64,000 nucleotides of DNA from [Lactobacillus] rogosae (GCA_900112995.1 FONU01000008.1:1-64000), one strand, 5' to 3'; shown: positions 1-8,653, counted from the stretch's first letter. Translations and numbers: made by a program. The notes: generated from the sequence alone by a model not told the origin.

Positions 1-66
1 CATAAGTTATATGGTGGTTAATATATATAACGAAGTGACATATATATTGAAATAACTTACATAGTA

Positions 67-104
67 AAAATCCCCCCGGAGCAAAAGCTTCAGGGGCATT
101 TTTA
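67..104. terminator. Intrinsic terminator, possibly bidirectional
   Basis: A GC-rich stem pairs CCCC-GGAGC (about 73-82) with GCTTC-AGGGG (about 87-95). An A run flanks it on the left and ATTTTT on the right, so it could work in both directions. It likely ends transcription of the gene to the left of the window. Confidence 0.7.
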
Positions 105-150
105 TGTGTTGGATATATTCGCTGTGTTTAATATTAATTATAATTTATGT

Positions 151-387
151 TATGATATAATATGACTACTTCGTAGTCACTTAGAAGTTTCTTCGAAACT
201 TCGGATGCGTTGAAGAACTGCGCAAAAACTATGATATAATATGACTACTTCGTAGTCACTTAGAAGTTTCTTCGAAACTTCGGATGTGTGGAAAAGCAAC
301 GCAGGGCATATGATATAATATGACTACTTCGTAGTCACTTGGAAGTTTCTTCGAAACTTCGGATGCGTGGAAAAGCAACGCAGAGCA
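151..387. repeat. Three tandem copies of a 79-bp structured repeat
   Basis: Copies lie at 151-229, 230-308 and 309-387, each exactly 79 bp. The first 56 or so bases are almost identical in all three; the last 20 differ. Each copy contains TATAAT, a hairpin with stem GACTAC/GTAGTC and loop TTC, and a hairpin with stem GAAGTTTC/GAAACTTC and loop TTC. The variable end can still form a third stem: TGCG/CGCA in copy 1, TGTGT/ACGCA with one G-U pair in copy 2, TGCGT/ACGCA in copy 3. There is no spacer between copies, so it is not a CRISPR array. Function unknown. Confidence 0.9.
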
Positions 388-439
388 CATAATATTTATG
401 GAATTTATTCATAGAATTAAAATACAAGGGGATTTATAT

Positions 440-1798
440 ATGAAAGCAGTAGGACTTGTAACAGAATACAACCCATTTCATAATGGACATTTATATCATC
501 TTAATAAAGCAATGGAGCTTACAGGGGCGGATATAAGCGTTGCTGTTATGAGCGGGGATTTTGTACAGCGTGGAGAACCGGCTGTTCTTGATAAATATAC
601 GCGTGCTTCTATGGCACTTAACAGCGGAGTTAATCTTGTCGTTGAACTGCCTGTTAATTATGCTGTGTCTAGTGCTGAGAACTTTGCCGCTGGTGCTTTA
701 AAGGTTCTTGATTATATAAAAGCTGACAGTATTGCTTTTGGGAGTGAGAGCGGGGATATAGAAAGGCTTTCTAAGCTTGCACACGTTTTGTGCGATAATG
801 AAGATACGCTATATAAGGAAATATCTAAATACACTGCCAATGGAATATCCTACGCCGCTGCAAGACAGAAGGTTGTGGAGAAGCTGACGGATAAAGATAC
901 TGCGGCAATGCTTACAAGTTCTAATAATATACTTGCGGTTGAATATCTGAAAGCTGTTATAAAAAATAATTATGCTATTAAGCCTTATACCGTACAAAGA
1001 CAGGGGGATAGTTATAATGATACAGATATAAGAAGTGAGTATGCAAGTGCGACGGCATTGAGAGAAAATCTTAAAAATGGAATGAAAAAATGTATAGATA
1101 GTGATTGCGTAGCTGGTGACACTATAGATACTATAATGAAAGATGATAATGATATAAATAATGAAAAAAATAATAATATTAATATTATTAATATATCGGA
1201 ATATATACCTGTAAAAGCGGGGTTAATATTATCTTCAAATACGAATTATATATATCCTGATGACATAACGGAAGCGTTATTTACAAGACTTTTAGGTATA
1301 CTTTTTGCGAGTAGTTATGATAAAAATGTATTTATAGAAAATGTTATGCGGTATCCAGATGTAAACAAGGAGATTGCTGGCAGATTATATAAGTCGGCTA
1401 TGGATATGATAACAAGGACAGTACCACAGGGGGCAGAAAGTAAAGATAATGGGGCGTTTTCATTTGGAAGCCTGTGCGAACATATAAAGACGAAAGAAGT
1501 ACCACTTTCCAGAATAAAAAGAGCACTTGTAAGGATAACATTGGGACTTGATAAAAAACATATGGAAAAATATGCGAATGAACCATATATAAGGGTGCTT
1601 GGCTTTGATAAAAAAGGGCAGGAGTATCTTTCATATATAAGAAAAACTGTGGAAGTCCCACTTATAACAAAGATCGCTGACTATAAGGAAATGCTGCTTG
1701 ATGATATACATGCGGCTAATATTTATAATATGATTGTTGCTGGAAAGTATGGAGTTAAAGAATTTGGGGATTTTGTGAGGGGTCCTGTCAGGGTCTGA
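440..1798 (+). CDS. tmcAL: tRNA(Met) cytidine acetate ligase TmcAL
   Basis: TmcAL (former YlbM/DUF795) makes N4-acetylcytidine at the wobble position of elongator tRNA-Met from acetate and ATP. The N-terminus has a nucleotidyltransferase fold with the HxGH motif H14-N-G-H17 (FHNGH), followed by a GDFVQRGEPA segment typical of the family. The ATG at 440 is chosen because AAGGGG lies just upstream; the ORF could run back to 398 but without a ribosome binding site. At 452 aa it is somewhat long, because of an Asn/Asp-rich insert around residues 235-255 (DNA about 1140-1200). In B. subtilis the gene also neighbours the YceD/rpmF block, which fits this locus. Confidence 0.93.
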   Translation: MKAVGLVTEYNPFHNGHLYHLNKAMELTGADISVAVMSGDFVQRGEPAVLDKYTRASMALNSGVNLVVELPVNYAVSSAENFAAGALKVLDYIKADSIAFGSESGDIERLSKLAHVLCDNEDTLYKEISKYTANGISYAAARQKVVEKLTDKDTAAMLTSSNNILAVEYLKAVIKNNYAIKPYTVQRQGDSYNDTDIRSEYASATALRENLKNGMKKCIDSDCVAGDTIDTIMKDDNDINNEKNNNINIINISEYIPVKAGLILSSNTNYIYPDDITEALFTRLLGILFASSYDKNVFIENVMRYPDVNKEIAGRLYKSAMDMITRTVPQGAESKDNGAFSFGSLCEHIKTKEVPLSRIKRALVRITLGLDKKHMEKYANEPYIRVLGFDKKGQEYLSYIRKTVEVPLITKIADYKEMLLDDIHAANIYNMIVAGKYGVKEFGDFVRGPVRV

Positions 1799-1895
1799 TA
1801 AAAAGTGTGTGCTGAATAAGAGGAAACATATACAATTCAGCTGTTGGAAAATAGTATGCTGTTGGCATAGATTATATGTTCAGGGAGTATTAGGT

Positions 1896-2450
1896 ATGTA
1901 TTTAATATCAGCGTATTTTGATGAAAATACTAATAAAATATTGAAACATCTGCAACAAAGAATTGCCGATAAAACAGGCAATGATTTTATGATAAGGAAT
2001 AATGTTATGCCTCATCTTACAATCAGTGCAATTGAGGCAAGGAATGTTGATGTGTTAATTCCAGCATTTGAAAAGGTATGCAGGGAAAAGTTACAGCCTT
2101 TAGATGAAAAAGGCGTTGTAAATATAAATAATACGATAAATATAGTATCGGTCGGACAGCTTTTTCCTCGCGTGATATATGCCGCACCTGTACTTAACGA
2201 GTATATGATGAATCTTTCAATATCAATATATAATGAATTTGCAACAATTCCAGAAACTAATATAAGCAAATTTTATCAGCCATATTCGTGGATGCCGCAT
2301 ATTACACTTGGCAAATGTCTTGATAAGGAGCAGATGAGACAGGCATTTGCTGTATTACAGGATTTATTTATGCCTATAGATGGTCAGATTGCTAAAATAG
2401 GATTGTCTACGGTCAATCCATATAGAGAAGTGATGAGTGTAGTGTTGTAG
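1896..2450 (+). CDS. 2'-5' RNA ligase / cyclic phosphodiesterase family protein (LigT-like)
   Basis: This 184-aa protein has the two HxT motifs of the 2H phosphoesterase superfamily: H40-L-T42 and H135-I-T137, each followed by a short hydrophobic strand. Members hydrolyse 2',3'-cyclic phosphates or cyclic nucleotide ends in RNA metabolism; the actual substrate here cannot be told. Start at ATG 1896 follows GGGA at 1883-1886; a longer reading frame from 1809 has no ribosome binding site and a non-family N-terminus. It lies about 100 bp after tmcAL and may be co-transcribed with it. Confidence 0.75.
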   Translation: MYLISAYFDENTNKILKHLQQRIADKTGNDFMIRNNVMPHLTISAIEARNVDVLIPAFEKVCREKLQPLDEKGVVNINNTINIVSVGQLFPRVIYAAPVLNEYMMNLSISIYNEFATIPETNISKFYQPYSWMPHITLGKCLDKEQMRQAFAVLQDLFMPIDGQIAKIGLSTVNPYREVMSVVL

Positions 2451-2588
2451 ATATATTCACAGATTTAACTGTGTGGTTTGGAATTAAAAAGGTTATAGAT
2501 ACCATAAATGATAATGCAGCAGCTTAAATAACATTGGATTATAGACATAATTCAGTAAAATTGCTTAACATTTAGAACAATCCTCACC

Positions 2589-2617
2589 TTGTCTTACGCA
2601 AAAAAAAGGTATATAAT
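2589..2617 (+). promoter_or_regulatory. Sigma-A promoter of pta
   Basis: TTGTCT at 2589-2594 and TATAAT at 2612-2617 are separated by 17 bp. The predicted transcript starts about 2624 and would carry a leader of roughly 70 nt before the pta start codon. Confidence 0.75.
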
Positions 2618-2692
2618 GGGGGCAAAAGTAGCGGTAACATAATGGTAAACATAATGTGCCGAAATTCATATTTTAAGGAGGAGTCAGTAATC

Positions 2693-3694
2693 ATGGCATT
2701 TATTGACACAATTTACGCTAGAGCAAAAGCAGATAAGAAGACTATCGTTTTACCAGAATCTATGGATAAGAGAACATTCGCAGCTGCTGAGAAGATTTTA
2801 AAGGAAGGTATCGCTAATCTTATAATCATCGGTACACCAGAAGAAATCGCTGAGAACAGCAAGGGATATGATATTACAGGTGCTACAATCGTAGATCCAT
2901 TCAATGATCCTAATAAGCAGAAATATATCGACAAGTTCGTTGAATTAAGAGCTAAGAAGGGTGTTACACCTGAGATGGCTAAGGAACAGATGGAGAAGGA
3001 TTATATGTACTATGCATGCCTTATGTGTAAGTGCGGTGATGCTGATGGTGCAGTTTCAGGTGCCTGCCATTCAACAGGTAACACAATCCGTCCAGCTCTT
3101 CAGTTATTAAAGACTAAGCCAGGTATCAGCAGTGTATCAGGTTTCTTCCTTATGGAGGTTCCTAACTGTGAATTAGGCGAGAATGGATTATTCGTATTCG
3201 CTGACTGTGCTGTTAACCCAGATCTTGATTCAGAGAAGCTTGCAGAAGTTGCAGCATTATCTGCAGATTCATTCAAGAGCTTTGTTGGTGCAGAACCTAA
3301 GGTTGCTATGCTTTCATTCTCTTCATACGGAAGTGCTAAGCACGAAAGAGTAACTATGGTAGCTGATGCAGTTAAGATTGCTAACGAAAAGTACCCAGAC
3401 ATTGCTGTTGATGGTGAACTTCAGTTAGATGCTGCTTTAGTTCCAGAAGTTGCAGCACTTAAGGCTCCTAACAGCAAGGTTGCTGGTAAGGCTAATACAT
3501 TAGTATTCCCTTCACTTGAAGCTGGTAACATTGGTTACAAGTTAGTTCAGAGACTTGCTAAGGCTGGCGCTTATGGTCCAGTTCTTCAGGGTCTTTCAAT
3601 GCCAGTTAACGATCTTTCAAGAGGATGCTTCGCAGAAGATATCGTTGGTGTTGTAGCTATGACAGCAGTTCAGGCTCAGGATGCTGCTAAATAA
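2693..3694 (+). CDS. pta: Phosphate acetyltransferase Pta
   Basis: Pta converts acetyl-CoA and phosphate to acetyl phosphate and CoA, the first step of acetate formation; AckA, next downstream, completes it and yields ATP. The 333-aa protein has the PTA/PTB fold sequence throughout, for example KTIVLPESMDKR near the N-terminus, DGAVSGACHSTGNTIRPALQ in the middle and the GPVLQGLSMPVNDLSRG C-terminal segment. The ATG at 2693 follows a strong AAGGAGGAG; the frame is open back to 2642 but that start would precede the ribosome binding site. Codons such as GGT, AAG and TTC are frequent compared with neighbouring genes, as expected for a highly expressed gene. Confidence 0.96.
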   Translation: MAFIDTIYARAKADKKTIVLPESMDKRTFAAAEKILKEGIANLIIIGTPEEIAENSKGYDITGATIVDPFNDPNKQKYIDKFVELRAKKGVTPEMAKEQMEKDYMYYACLMCKCGDADGAVSGACHSTGNTIRPALQLLKTKPGISSVSGFFLMEVPNCELGENGLFVFADCAVNPDLDSEKLAEVAALSADSFKSFVGAEPKVAMLSFSSYGSAKHERVTMVADAVKIANEKYPDIAVDGELQLDAALVPEVAALKAPNSKVAGKANTLVFPSLEAGNIGYKLVQRLAKAGAYGPVLQGLSMPVNDLSRGCFAEDIVGVVAMTAVQAQDAAK

Positions 3695-3755
3695 TTGTGT
3701 ACATACATTTTGATGATATGATTGCCACGCGGCAGTCAGGTACATCATTTATAAT

Positions 3756-3793
3756 AATATGAGGGACGAATTATTTGCCCCTCATATTGTTTG
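3756..3793 (+). terminator. Terminator after pta
   Basis: A perfect 10-bp stem AATATGAGGG (3756-3765) / CCCTCATATT (3779-3788) is followed by GTTTGT. The T tract is short, so partial read-through into ackA is possible. Confidence 0.65.
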
Positions 3794-3943
3794 TATAACT
3801 AACATAGACTGATTATTTAATATGATATTTTTATTTTGAATATAGTGCTATCGGTGAACCGATAAAGAAAGTATTGTTAAATGATTTATATTATATTAAA
3901 TGATTATATAACTTATATTTAATTTTATAGGAGATTAATAAGA

Positions 3944-5143
3944 ATGAATATTTTAGTATTAAACTGCGGAAGCTCATCACTTAAGTATCAGTTAATCAAT
4001 ATGGAAGATGAGAGCGTTATCGCAAAGGGTCTTGTAGAAAGAATCGGTATTGATGGTTCTATCCTTACACATAAGCCAACAGGAAAGGATAAGTATGTTG
4101 TTGAAACACCTATGAAGGATCACAACATTGCTGTTAAGCTTGTACTTGATGCTCTTATGGATGCAGAACACGGTGTGATCAAGTCTACAGACGAAATTGC
4201 TGCTGTAGGTCACAGAGTACTTCATGCAGGTGAGAAGTATATCGAGTCTTGTCTTGTAACAGAAGATGTTAAGAAGGTAGTAAGAGAGTGCTTCGATTTA
4301 GGACCTCTTCATAACCCAGCTAACCTTATAGGTATTGAAGCTGTTGAAGCTGCTATGCCTGGTAAGCCAAATGTAGCTGTATGGGATACAGCATTTGGCG
4401 GAACAATGGAGCCAAAGGCTTATCTTTACGCTATTCCTCGTGAATACTATGAAAAGTATGGCGTAAGAAGATACGGTTTCCACGGAACAAGCCACAGCTT
4501 TGTATCAAAGGAAACAATCAAGTTTGCTGACCTTGACCCTAAGACAGCTAAGGTTATCGTATGCCACCTTGGTAATGGTGCTTCAATCTCAGCTTCTATC
4601 GGTGGCAAGTGTGTAGATACATCTATGGGTCTTACTCCACTTGAAGGTCTTATTATGGGTACTCGTTCAGGTGATCTTGATCCAGCTATTATCGAATACC
4701 TTTGCAACCATGAGAATCTTACAGTAAGCGAAATGCTTAATATTCTTAACAAGAAGTCAGGTGTACTTGGTATGTCAGGTGGTATTTCTTCTGACTTCAG
4801 AGATCTTAACGCAGCAGCTAACGAAGGCAATGAAGTAGCTAAGGTTACACTTGAAGCTTATGCTTACAGAGTAGCTAAGTACATCGGTTCTTATACAGCA
4901 GCTATGAATGGTGTTGATGCTATCACATTTACAGCTGGTGTTGGTGAAAATGCAGCTTGGTTAAGACCAATGGTATGTAAATATCTTGGATTCCTCGGAG
5001 TTGAACTTGATGAAGCAGCTTCACAGAAGGCTTGCGGTGTTGAAGGCATCATCTCTACACCAGAATCAAAGGTTAAGCTTTGCGTAATTCCTACAAATGA
5101 AGAACTTGCTATTGCAAGAGAAACATTAGCACTTGTAAAGTAA
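3944..5143 (+). CDS. ackA: Acetate kinase AckA
   Basis: AckA transfers the phosphate of acetyl phosphate to ADP, giving acetate and ATP. The 399-aa length is normal. Hallmarks are NCGSSSLKYQ at the N-terminus, the second kinase signature RYGFHGTSHSFVS in the middle, HLGNGASISA, and the C-terminal FTAGVGENA. The start ATG is preceded by TAGGAGATTAATAAG. It lies 249 bp after pta, with a terminator-like hairpin and a further short hairpin (TATCGG/CCGATA, about 3848-3863) between them, so the two genes may be regulated separately although they act together. Confidence 0.97.
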   Translation: MNILVLNCGSSSLKYQLINMEDESVIAKGLVERIGIDGSILTHKPTGKDKYVVETPMKDHNIAVKLVLDALMDAEHGVIKSTDEIAAVGHRVLHAGEKYIESCLVTEDVKKVVRECFDLGPLHNPANLIGIEAVEAAMPGKPNVAVWDTAFGGTMEPKAYLYAIPREYYEKYGVRRYGFHGTSHSFVSKETIKFADLDPKTAKVIVCHLGNGASISASIGGKCVDTSMGLTPLEGLIMGTRSGDLDPAIIEYLCNHENLTVSEMLNILNKKSGVLGMSGGISSDFRDLNAAANEGNEVAKVTLEAYAYRVAKYIGSYTAAMNGVDAITFTAGVGENAAWLRPMVCKYLGFLGVELDEAASQKACGVEGIISTPESKVKLCVIPTNEELAIARETLALVK

Positions 5144-5185
5144 TTAACGACATATGTTAATTGATTAAATATATTAAATTAGTTA

Positions 5186-5214
5186 TTGACAAACCAATAT
5201 CAGGTGCGTATAAT
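5186..5214 (+). promoter_or_regulatory. Consensus sigma-A promoter for yceD-rpmF
   Basis: Perfect TTGACA (5186-5191) and TATAAT (5209-5214) with 17 bp between them. Transcription should start near 5221 and read through the YceD gene and rpmF to the terminator at 6005-6040. Confidence 0.88.
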
Positions 5215-5274
5215 AGACCAAGTGTGGTAAGCGTTATGCTTATTTACTATATATAGTATGAATTGGAGACAATT

Positions 5275-5799
5275 ATGCTAATTGATTTAAGAGAGCTTTT
5301 ATCCGGTTCACAGGATGAGAAGAGTTATAAAGCAGATATTGAGATGAATACATTTAATACAGGTTCTTCTGATTATGATATAATTGATAAGCCTGCGGTT
5401 GATGTTATCATTAAGAAGCTAGGTAAGAATAAGCTTTCTATTAAGGCTGATTCTTATGTTACCCTTAGTATTCCTTGTGACAGATGCTTAGAGCCAGTTG
5501 ATACACGCGTTGACTATACGGTTGATGAGATTGTTGACTTTAATGATAACGCATCCGAGGAAGAAGCAAAAGAAGAAAAAGACTATATTGATGGATACGA
5601 CCTCGACGTGGACAAGTTAGTTTTCGGCGAAATACTGATATCCATGCCGGGAAAGACCTTATGTAAGGAGGACTGCAAAGGAATTTGTCTGATTTGCGGT
5701 GCGAATCTGAACAAAGGAGAGTGCGGTTGTGACAGGGATATCCTGGATCCAAGAATGTCTGTTTTCAAAGATATTTTAAAGAATTTTAAGGAGGTGTAA
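5275..5799 (+). CDS. YceD/DUF177 family protein (large-subunit rRNA accumulation)
   Basis: The YceD/DUF177 family (B. subtilis YlbN) is tied to accumulation of 23S rRNA and is nearly always encoded just before rpmF, as here. The 174-aa protein shows the family Cys motifs: CDRC near residue 68 and a C-terminal cluster beginning CKEDCKGICLICG and ending ECGCD, which looks like a metal-binding knuckle. An acidic stretch (NDNASEEEAKEEKD) sits between. The start ATG at 5275 follows TTGGAG at 5263-5268; a TTG start within that site is unlikely. It is separated from rpmF by only 4 bp. Confidence 0.85.
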   Translation: MLIDLRELLSGSQDEKSYKADIEMNTFNTGSSDYDIIDKPAVDVIIKKLGKNKLSIKADSYVTLSIPCDRCLEPVDTRVDYTVDEIVDFNDNASEEEAKEEKDYIDGYDLDVDKLVFGEILISMPGKTLCKEDCKGICLICGANLNKGECGCDRDILDPRMSVFKDILKNFKEV

Positions 5800-5803
5800 C
5801 CGA

Positions 5804-5983
5804 ATGTCAATTTGTCCTAAGAATAAATCTTCAAAGGCTAGAAGAGATAAGAGAAGAGCTAATTGGAAGATGAGCGCTCCTAATCTCGTAAAGTGCAGCA
5901 AGTGTGGTGCATTAATGATGCCTCATAGAGTATGTAAGTCTTGTGGCTCATACAACAAGAAAGAAATCGTTACTGTAGACTAA
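5804..5983 (+). CDS. rpmF: 50S ribosomal protein L32
   Basis: A 59-aa protein that starts MSICPKNKSSKARRDKRR, continues NWKMSAPNLVKCSKCG and ends CKSCGSYNKKEIVTVD. This is L32 of the zinc-binding type: two CxxC pairs (CSKC and CKSC) bind one zinc. The start ATG follows AAGGAGGTG at 5789-5796. It forms an operon with the YceD gene and is closed by a terminator 20 bp after the stop codon. Confidence 0.95.
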   Translation: MSICPKNKSSKARRDKRRANWKMSAPNLVKCSKCGALMMPHRVCKSCGSYNKKEIVTVD

Positions 5984-6004
5984 TTTCTATAGAGTAACTT
6001 ATTT

Positions 6005-6040
6005 AATGAGTCTGTCCTTTAGAGGGCAGGCTCATTTTTT
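6005..6040 (+). terminator. Terminator after rpmF
   Basis: Stem GAG-CTG-CCT pairs with AGG-CAG-CTC with two small mismatches (6008-6033) and is followed by ATTTTTT. Confidence 0.8.
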
Positions 6041-6211
6041 ATGCCTTTCGGTGTACGTTTCTAATAAATGAAAGTTTCTAATCTGCCTGGATGGTGGGAC
6101 GGATACAGCTAAGACCAAAGGTGTTCCTGTTCATAGATATATTCTTTTTGGCTCCTTATTAAGAATATAGGTGAAATACATTCTTAGCATATGCTTTCTT
6201 TTAAGCTTTGC

Positions 6212-6240
6212 TTGCATAAATAGCATTTTAGTAGTATATT
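6212..6240 (+). promoter_or_regulatory. Promoter of plsX
   Basis: TTGCAT (6212-6217) and TATATT (6235-6240) are 17 bp apart. The predicted transcription start near 6247 lies downstream of the longest possible ORF start (6171), which supports the ATG at 6276 as the true start. Confidence 0.65.
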
Positions 6241-6275
6241 TAAAAGGCATAATTTATATAAGGAATGGTATATTT

Positions 6276-7292
6276 ATGATAAAAGTTGCACTTGATGCTA
6301 TGGGTGGAGATAATGCCCCTGGCGAGATTGTTAAAGGTGCGGTAGATGCCGTAAATACAAGCAAAGAATGTTTTGTATATCTTGTTGGAAAAGAAGATGT
6401 TGTTAATAATGAACTTTCCAAATATACTTATAGCAAAGAGCAGATAGAAGTTGTTAATGCTACAGAGGTTATAGAAACAGGTGAGCCACCTGTTATGGCT
6501 ATAAGACATAAGAAAGATTCATCTTTGGTTAAGGCTCTTAATATGGTTAAGAATAAAGAAGCTGATGCTTTCGTATCAGCAGGAAGTTCTGGTGCTATAT
6601 TAGTTGGTGGACAGGTTATTGTTGGACGTCTTCCAGGCGTTGAAAGACCACCAATAGGTGCGATTGTTCCTACTGATAAAGGCTGTGTGCTGATAGTTGA
6701 CAGTGGGGCTAATGTTGATGCCAGACCAGCTTTTCTTGTGCAGTGGGCTAAGATGGGTTCTATATATATGGAGAACTGTCTTGGGATTAAGAAGCCAAGA
6801 GTAGCGATAGTTAATGTTGGCCTTGAAGAGGAGAAAGGCAACCAGCTTGTTAAGGAGACATTTCCACTTCTTAAAGCGTGTGATGATATTAACTTTATAG
6901 GAAGCATTGAAGCAAGAGAGATACCAAGAAGCGGTGCAGATGTTATCGTGTGTGATGCATTTGTTGGTAATGTTATATTAAAGCTTTACGAGGGTCTTGC
7001 TGGTACAATTATATCTAAGATTAAGGGTGCATTTTATTCTAATCTTAAGTCAAAGATTGGAGCAATGCTTGTTAAGGACTCAATTAAGAGTACACTTAAG
7101 ACTATGGATGCATCAGAGTATGGTGGAGCACCACTTATAGGTCTTAATGGTCTTGTTGTTAAGACACACGGAAGTGCCAAAGCTAAAGAGGTAAAGAATT
7201 CAATTCTTCAATGCGTGACATTTTCAAAAAGCAATATTAATGAGCAGATTGTTGAGTCACTTTCGCATATGCCGGAATTAACAGAAGAATAG
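6276..7292 (+). CDS. plsX: Phosphate acyltransferase PlsX
   Basis: PlsX makes acyl phosphate from acyl-ACP and phosphate. PlsY (32762-33421 in this window) then uses acyl phosphate to acylate glycerol-3-phosphate, which GpsA helps supply. The 338-aa protein begins MIKVALDAMGGDNAPGEIV, a nearly invariant PlsX start, and contains SAGSSGAILVGG and the C-terminal GGAPLIGLNGLVVKTHGSA. The start is set by AAGGA at 6260-6264 and by the promoter position. acpP, encoding the acyl carrier partner, follows 165 bp downstream. Confidence 0.95.
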   Translation: MIKVALDAMGGDNAPGEIVKGAVDAVNTSKECFVYLVGKEDVVNNELSKYTYSKEQIEVVNATEVIETGEPPVMAIRHKKDSSLVKALNMVKNKEADAFVSAGSSGAILVGGQVIVGRLPGVERPPIGAIVPTDKGCVLIVDSGANVDARPAFLVQWAKMGSIYMENCLGIKKPRVAIVNVGLEEEKGNQLVKETFPLLKACDDINFIGSIEAREIPRSGADVIVCDAFVGNVILKLYEGLAGTIISKIKGAFYSNLKSKIGAMLVKDSIKSTLKTMDASEYGGAPLIGLNGLVVKTHGSAKAKEVKNSILQCVTFSKSNINEQIVESLSHMPELTEE

Positions 7293-7457
7293 ATATAATA
7301 TTTATGGTAGTACAAGAACGGATGTTATATTTATAATAGTAATACAAGAATAGATATTATATTTATAATAAGAATATCAGATTTAGAATTGTGTATAACG
7401 CCTGATATATATTGATATTCATATAATTAAGATATCAGGTCAGAATGGAGGATTTAT

Positions 7458-7691
7458 ATGGAATTTCAGAAGTTACAGAGAATTATTGCAGATGTACTTA
7501 ATATAAGCGAGGATAAGATTACTAAAGAATCAGCATTTGTTGATGACCTTAAGGCAGATTCTTTAGATGTATTCCAGATTATAACAGAGATTGAAGACCA
7601 GTTCGGTATTCAGATTCCAGACGATGCAATTGAGAATATTGTTACTGTAGGAGATGCAGCAACTCAGATTCAGAATGCACTTGCTAAATAA
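7458..7691 (+). CDS. acpP: Acyl carrier protein
   Basis: A 77-aa acidic four-helix protein with the 4'-phosphopantetheine site DDLKADSLDVFQII; the serine of DSL carries the prosthetic group. It carries growing fatty acyl chains and feeds PlsX. GGAGG precedes the ATG. The 165-bp gap before it contains an imperfect duplication (TACAAGAA..ATATTTATAATA at about 7310-7337 and 7342-7369) and repeated ATATCAG/CTGATAT elements. A strong terminator follows. Confidence 0.95.
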   Translation: MEFQKLQRIIADVLNISEDKITKESAFVDDLKADSLDVFQIITEIEDQFGIQIPDDAIENIVTVGDAATQIQNALAK

Positions 7692-7747
7692 TTAATATAA
7701 AGAATATTGGTGTTGATATAGCAGGGGTCTATAATATGTGTCAATAG

Positions 7748-7797
7748 AGCATTAATTTATAAGTGTGCATATTACACGGATAAATTAATGCTTTTTT
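7748..7797 (+). terminator. Terminator after acpP
   Basis: A 13-bp perfect stem AGCATTAATTTAT (7748-7760) / ATAAATTAATGCT (7780-7792) with a 19-nt loop, followed by a T run. A second hairpin (7798-7834) follows at once. Confidence 0.88.
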
Positions 7798-7834
7798 ATG
7801 TAACAGGAAATTTTGATAGAATTCCCTGTTACAT
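7798..7834. other. Second strong hairpin between acpP and rnc
   Basis: ATGTAACAGG (7798-7807) pairs perfectly with CCTGTTACAT (7825-7834), and inner AATT/AATT pairs extend the stem. No T run follows, so it is not a classical terminator; role unknown. Confidence 0.6.
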
Positions 7835-7926
7835 ATAAAGTAATCTGGCAGGATTTTATCTGACTGTATTTTCTTTTTTGAATAAATTGGACATAATTAT
7901 AAGATTGACACCAGATTGGAGATTGA

Positions 7927-8637
7927 ATGTATAATAAGAATTTATCTGAGTTAATGGATAAAATTAATTATCAGTTTAAAGATATTAATCTTTTAAAAAA
8001 TGCACTTACTCACAGCTCTTATGCTAATGAGAAGACGATTAAGAAGTATAAGGATAATGAAAGACTTGAGTTCCTTGGTGATGCAGTTCTGGAACTTACA
8101 TCAAGCGATTACATTTATAAGAATTACAGCAATATGAATGAGGGCCAGATGACAAGACTTCGTGCAAGTATTGTATGTGAACCTACACTTGCTATATGTG
8201 CAAGAGCTATTGGAATTGATAATTTCATAATGTTAGGTAAAGGTGAGGAATTAACAGGCGGAAGAAAGAGAGATTCTATAGTATCAGATGCCTGTGAAGC
8301 GGTAATAGGAGCAATATATCTGGATGGTGGTTTTGCTAATGCAAAAGAATTCGTTAAATCATTTATTCTTAATGATTTGGAAAGCAAGCAACTCTTTTAT
8401 GATAGCAAAACTATTTTACAGGAAGTCGTACAGGCGGCACATAAGGAAGTTGTATACGAGATTATAGGAGAATCAGGACCAGAGCACGATAAAGACTTTA
8501 TTGCAAGTGCGAAGGTCGATGGAATGTTCCACGTTACAGCCAAGGGTCATACCAAGAAGCACGCTGAACAGCACGCGGCATATGAGGCACTTGTGGAATT
8601 AAAGAAGCAGGGATATGAATTTCCTATAAGAAAATAG
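7927..8637 (+). CDS. rnc: Ribonuclease III
   Basis: RNase III cleaves double-stranded RNA in rRNA maturation and mRNA decay. At 236 aa it has normal length. The catalytic signature ERLEFLGDAVLEL carries the metal-binding Glu and Asp; the second acidic patch is DACEAVIGAIYLDGG. A double-stranded RNA-binding domain fills the C-terminal 70 residues (about 160-232), ending in the AKGHTKKHAEQHAAYEAL helix. It starts 16 bp upstream of smc; rnc-smc-ftsY is a conserved Firmicute cluster. Confidence 0.96.
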   Translation: MYNKNLSELMDKINYQFKDINLLKNALTHSSYANEKTIKKYKDNERLEFLGDAVLELTSSDYIYKNYSNMNEGQMTRLRASIVCEPTLAICARAIGIDNFIMLGKGEELTGGRKRDSIVSDACEAVIGAIYLDGGFANAKEFVKSFILNDLESKQLFYDSKTILQEVVQAAHKEVVYEIIGESGPEHDKDFIASAKVDGMFHVTAKGHTKKHAEQHAAYEALVELKKQGYEFPIRK

Positions 8638-8653
8638 CAAAGGAATTGTATAT

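Larger units (their letters stand above)
1..439. other. Non-coding region before tmcAL
   Basis: There is no gene in this stretch. It holds an AT-rich lead-in, an intrinsic terminator near 67-104 that presumably ends a gene outside the window, and three 79-bp tandem repeats at 151-387. After the last repeat only about 50 bases remain before the tmcAL start, with its ribosome binding site AAGGGG near 426-431. The repeats therefore probably lie in the upstream or leader region of tmcAL. Confidence 0.8.

Noticed and set aside
151-387. CRISPR array
   Set aside because: The three units are directly adjacent with no unique spacers, and their conserved part is far longer than a CRISPR repeat.
2642-2692. 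Longer N-terminus for Pta
   Set aside because: The strong AAGGAGGAG at 2675-2683 would lie inside the coding region; ATG 2693 gives the usual Pta start.
6171-6275. Longer N-terminus for PlsX
   Set aside because: The promoter at 6212-6240 lies within it, and the extra residues are not part of the family.
5984-6275. Small RNA or small gene between rpmF and plsX
   Set aside because: Apart from the terminator and the plsX promoter no convincing ORF with a binding site or stable structure was found.
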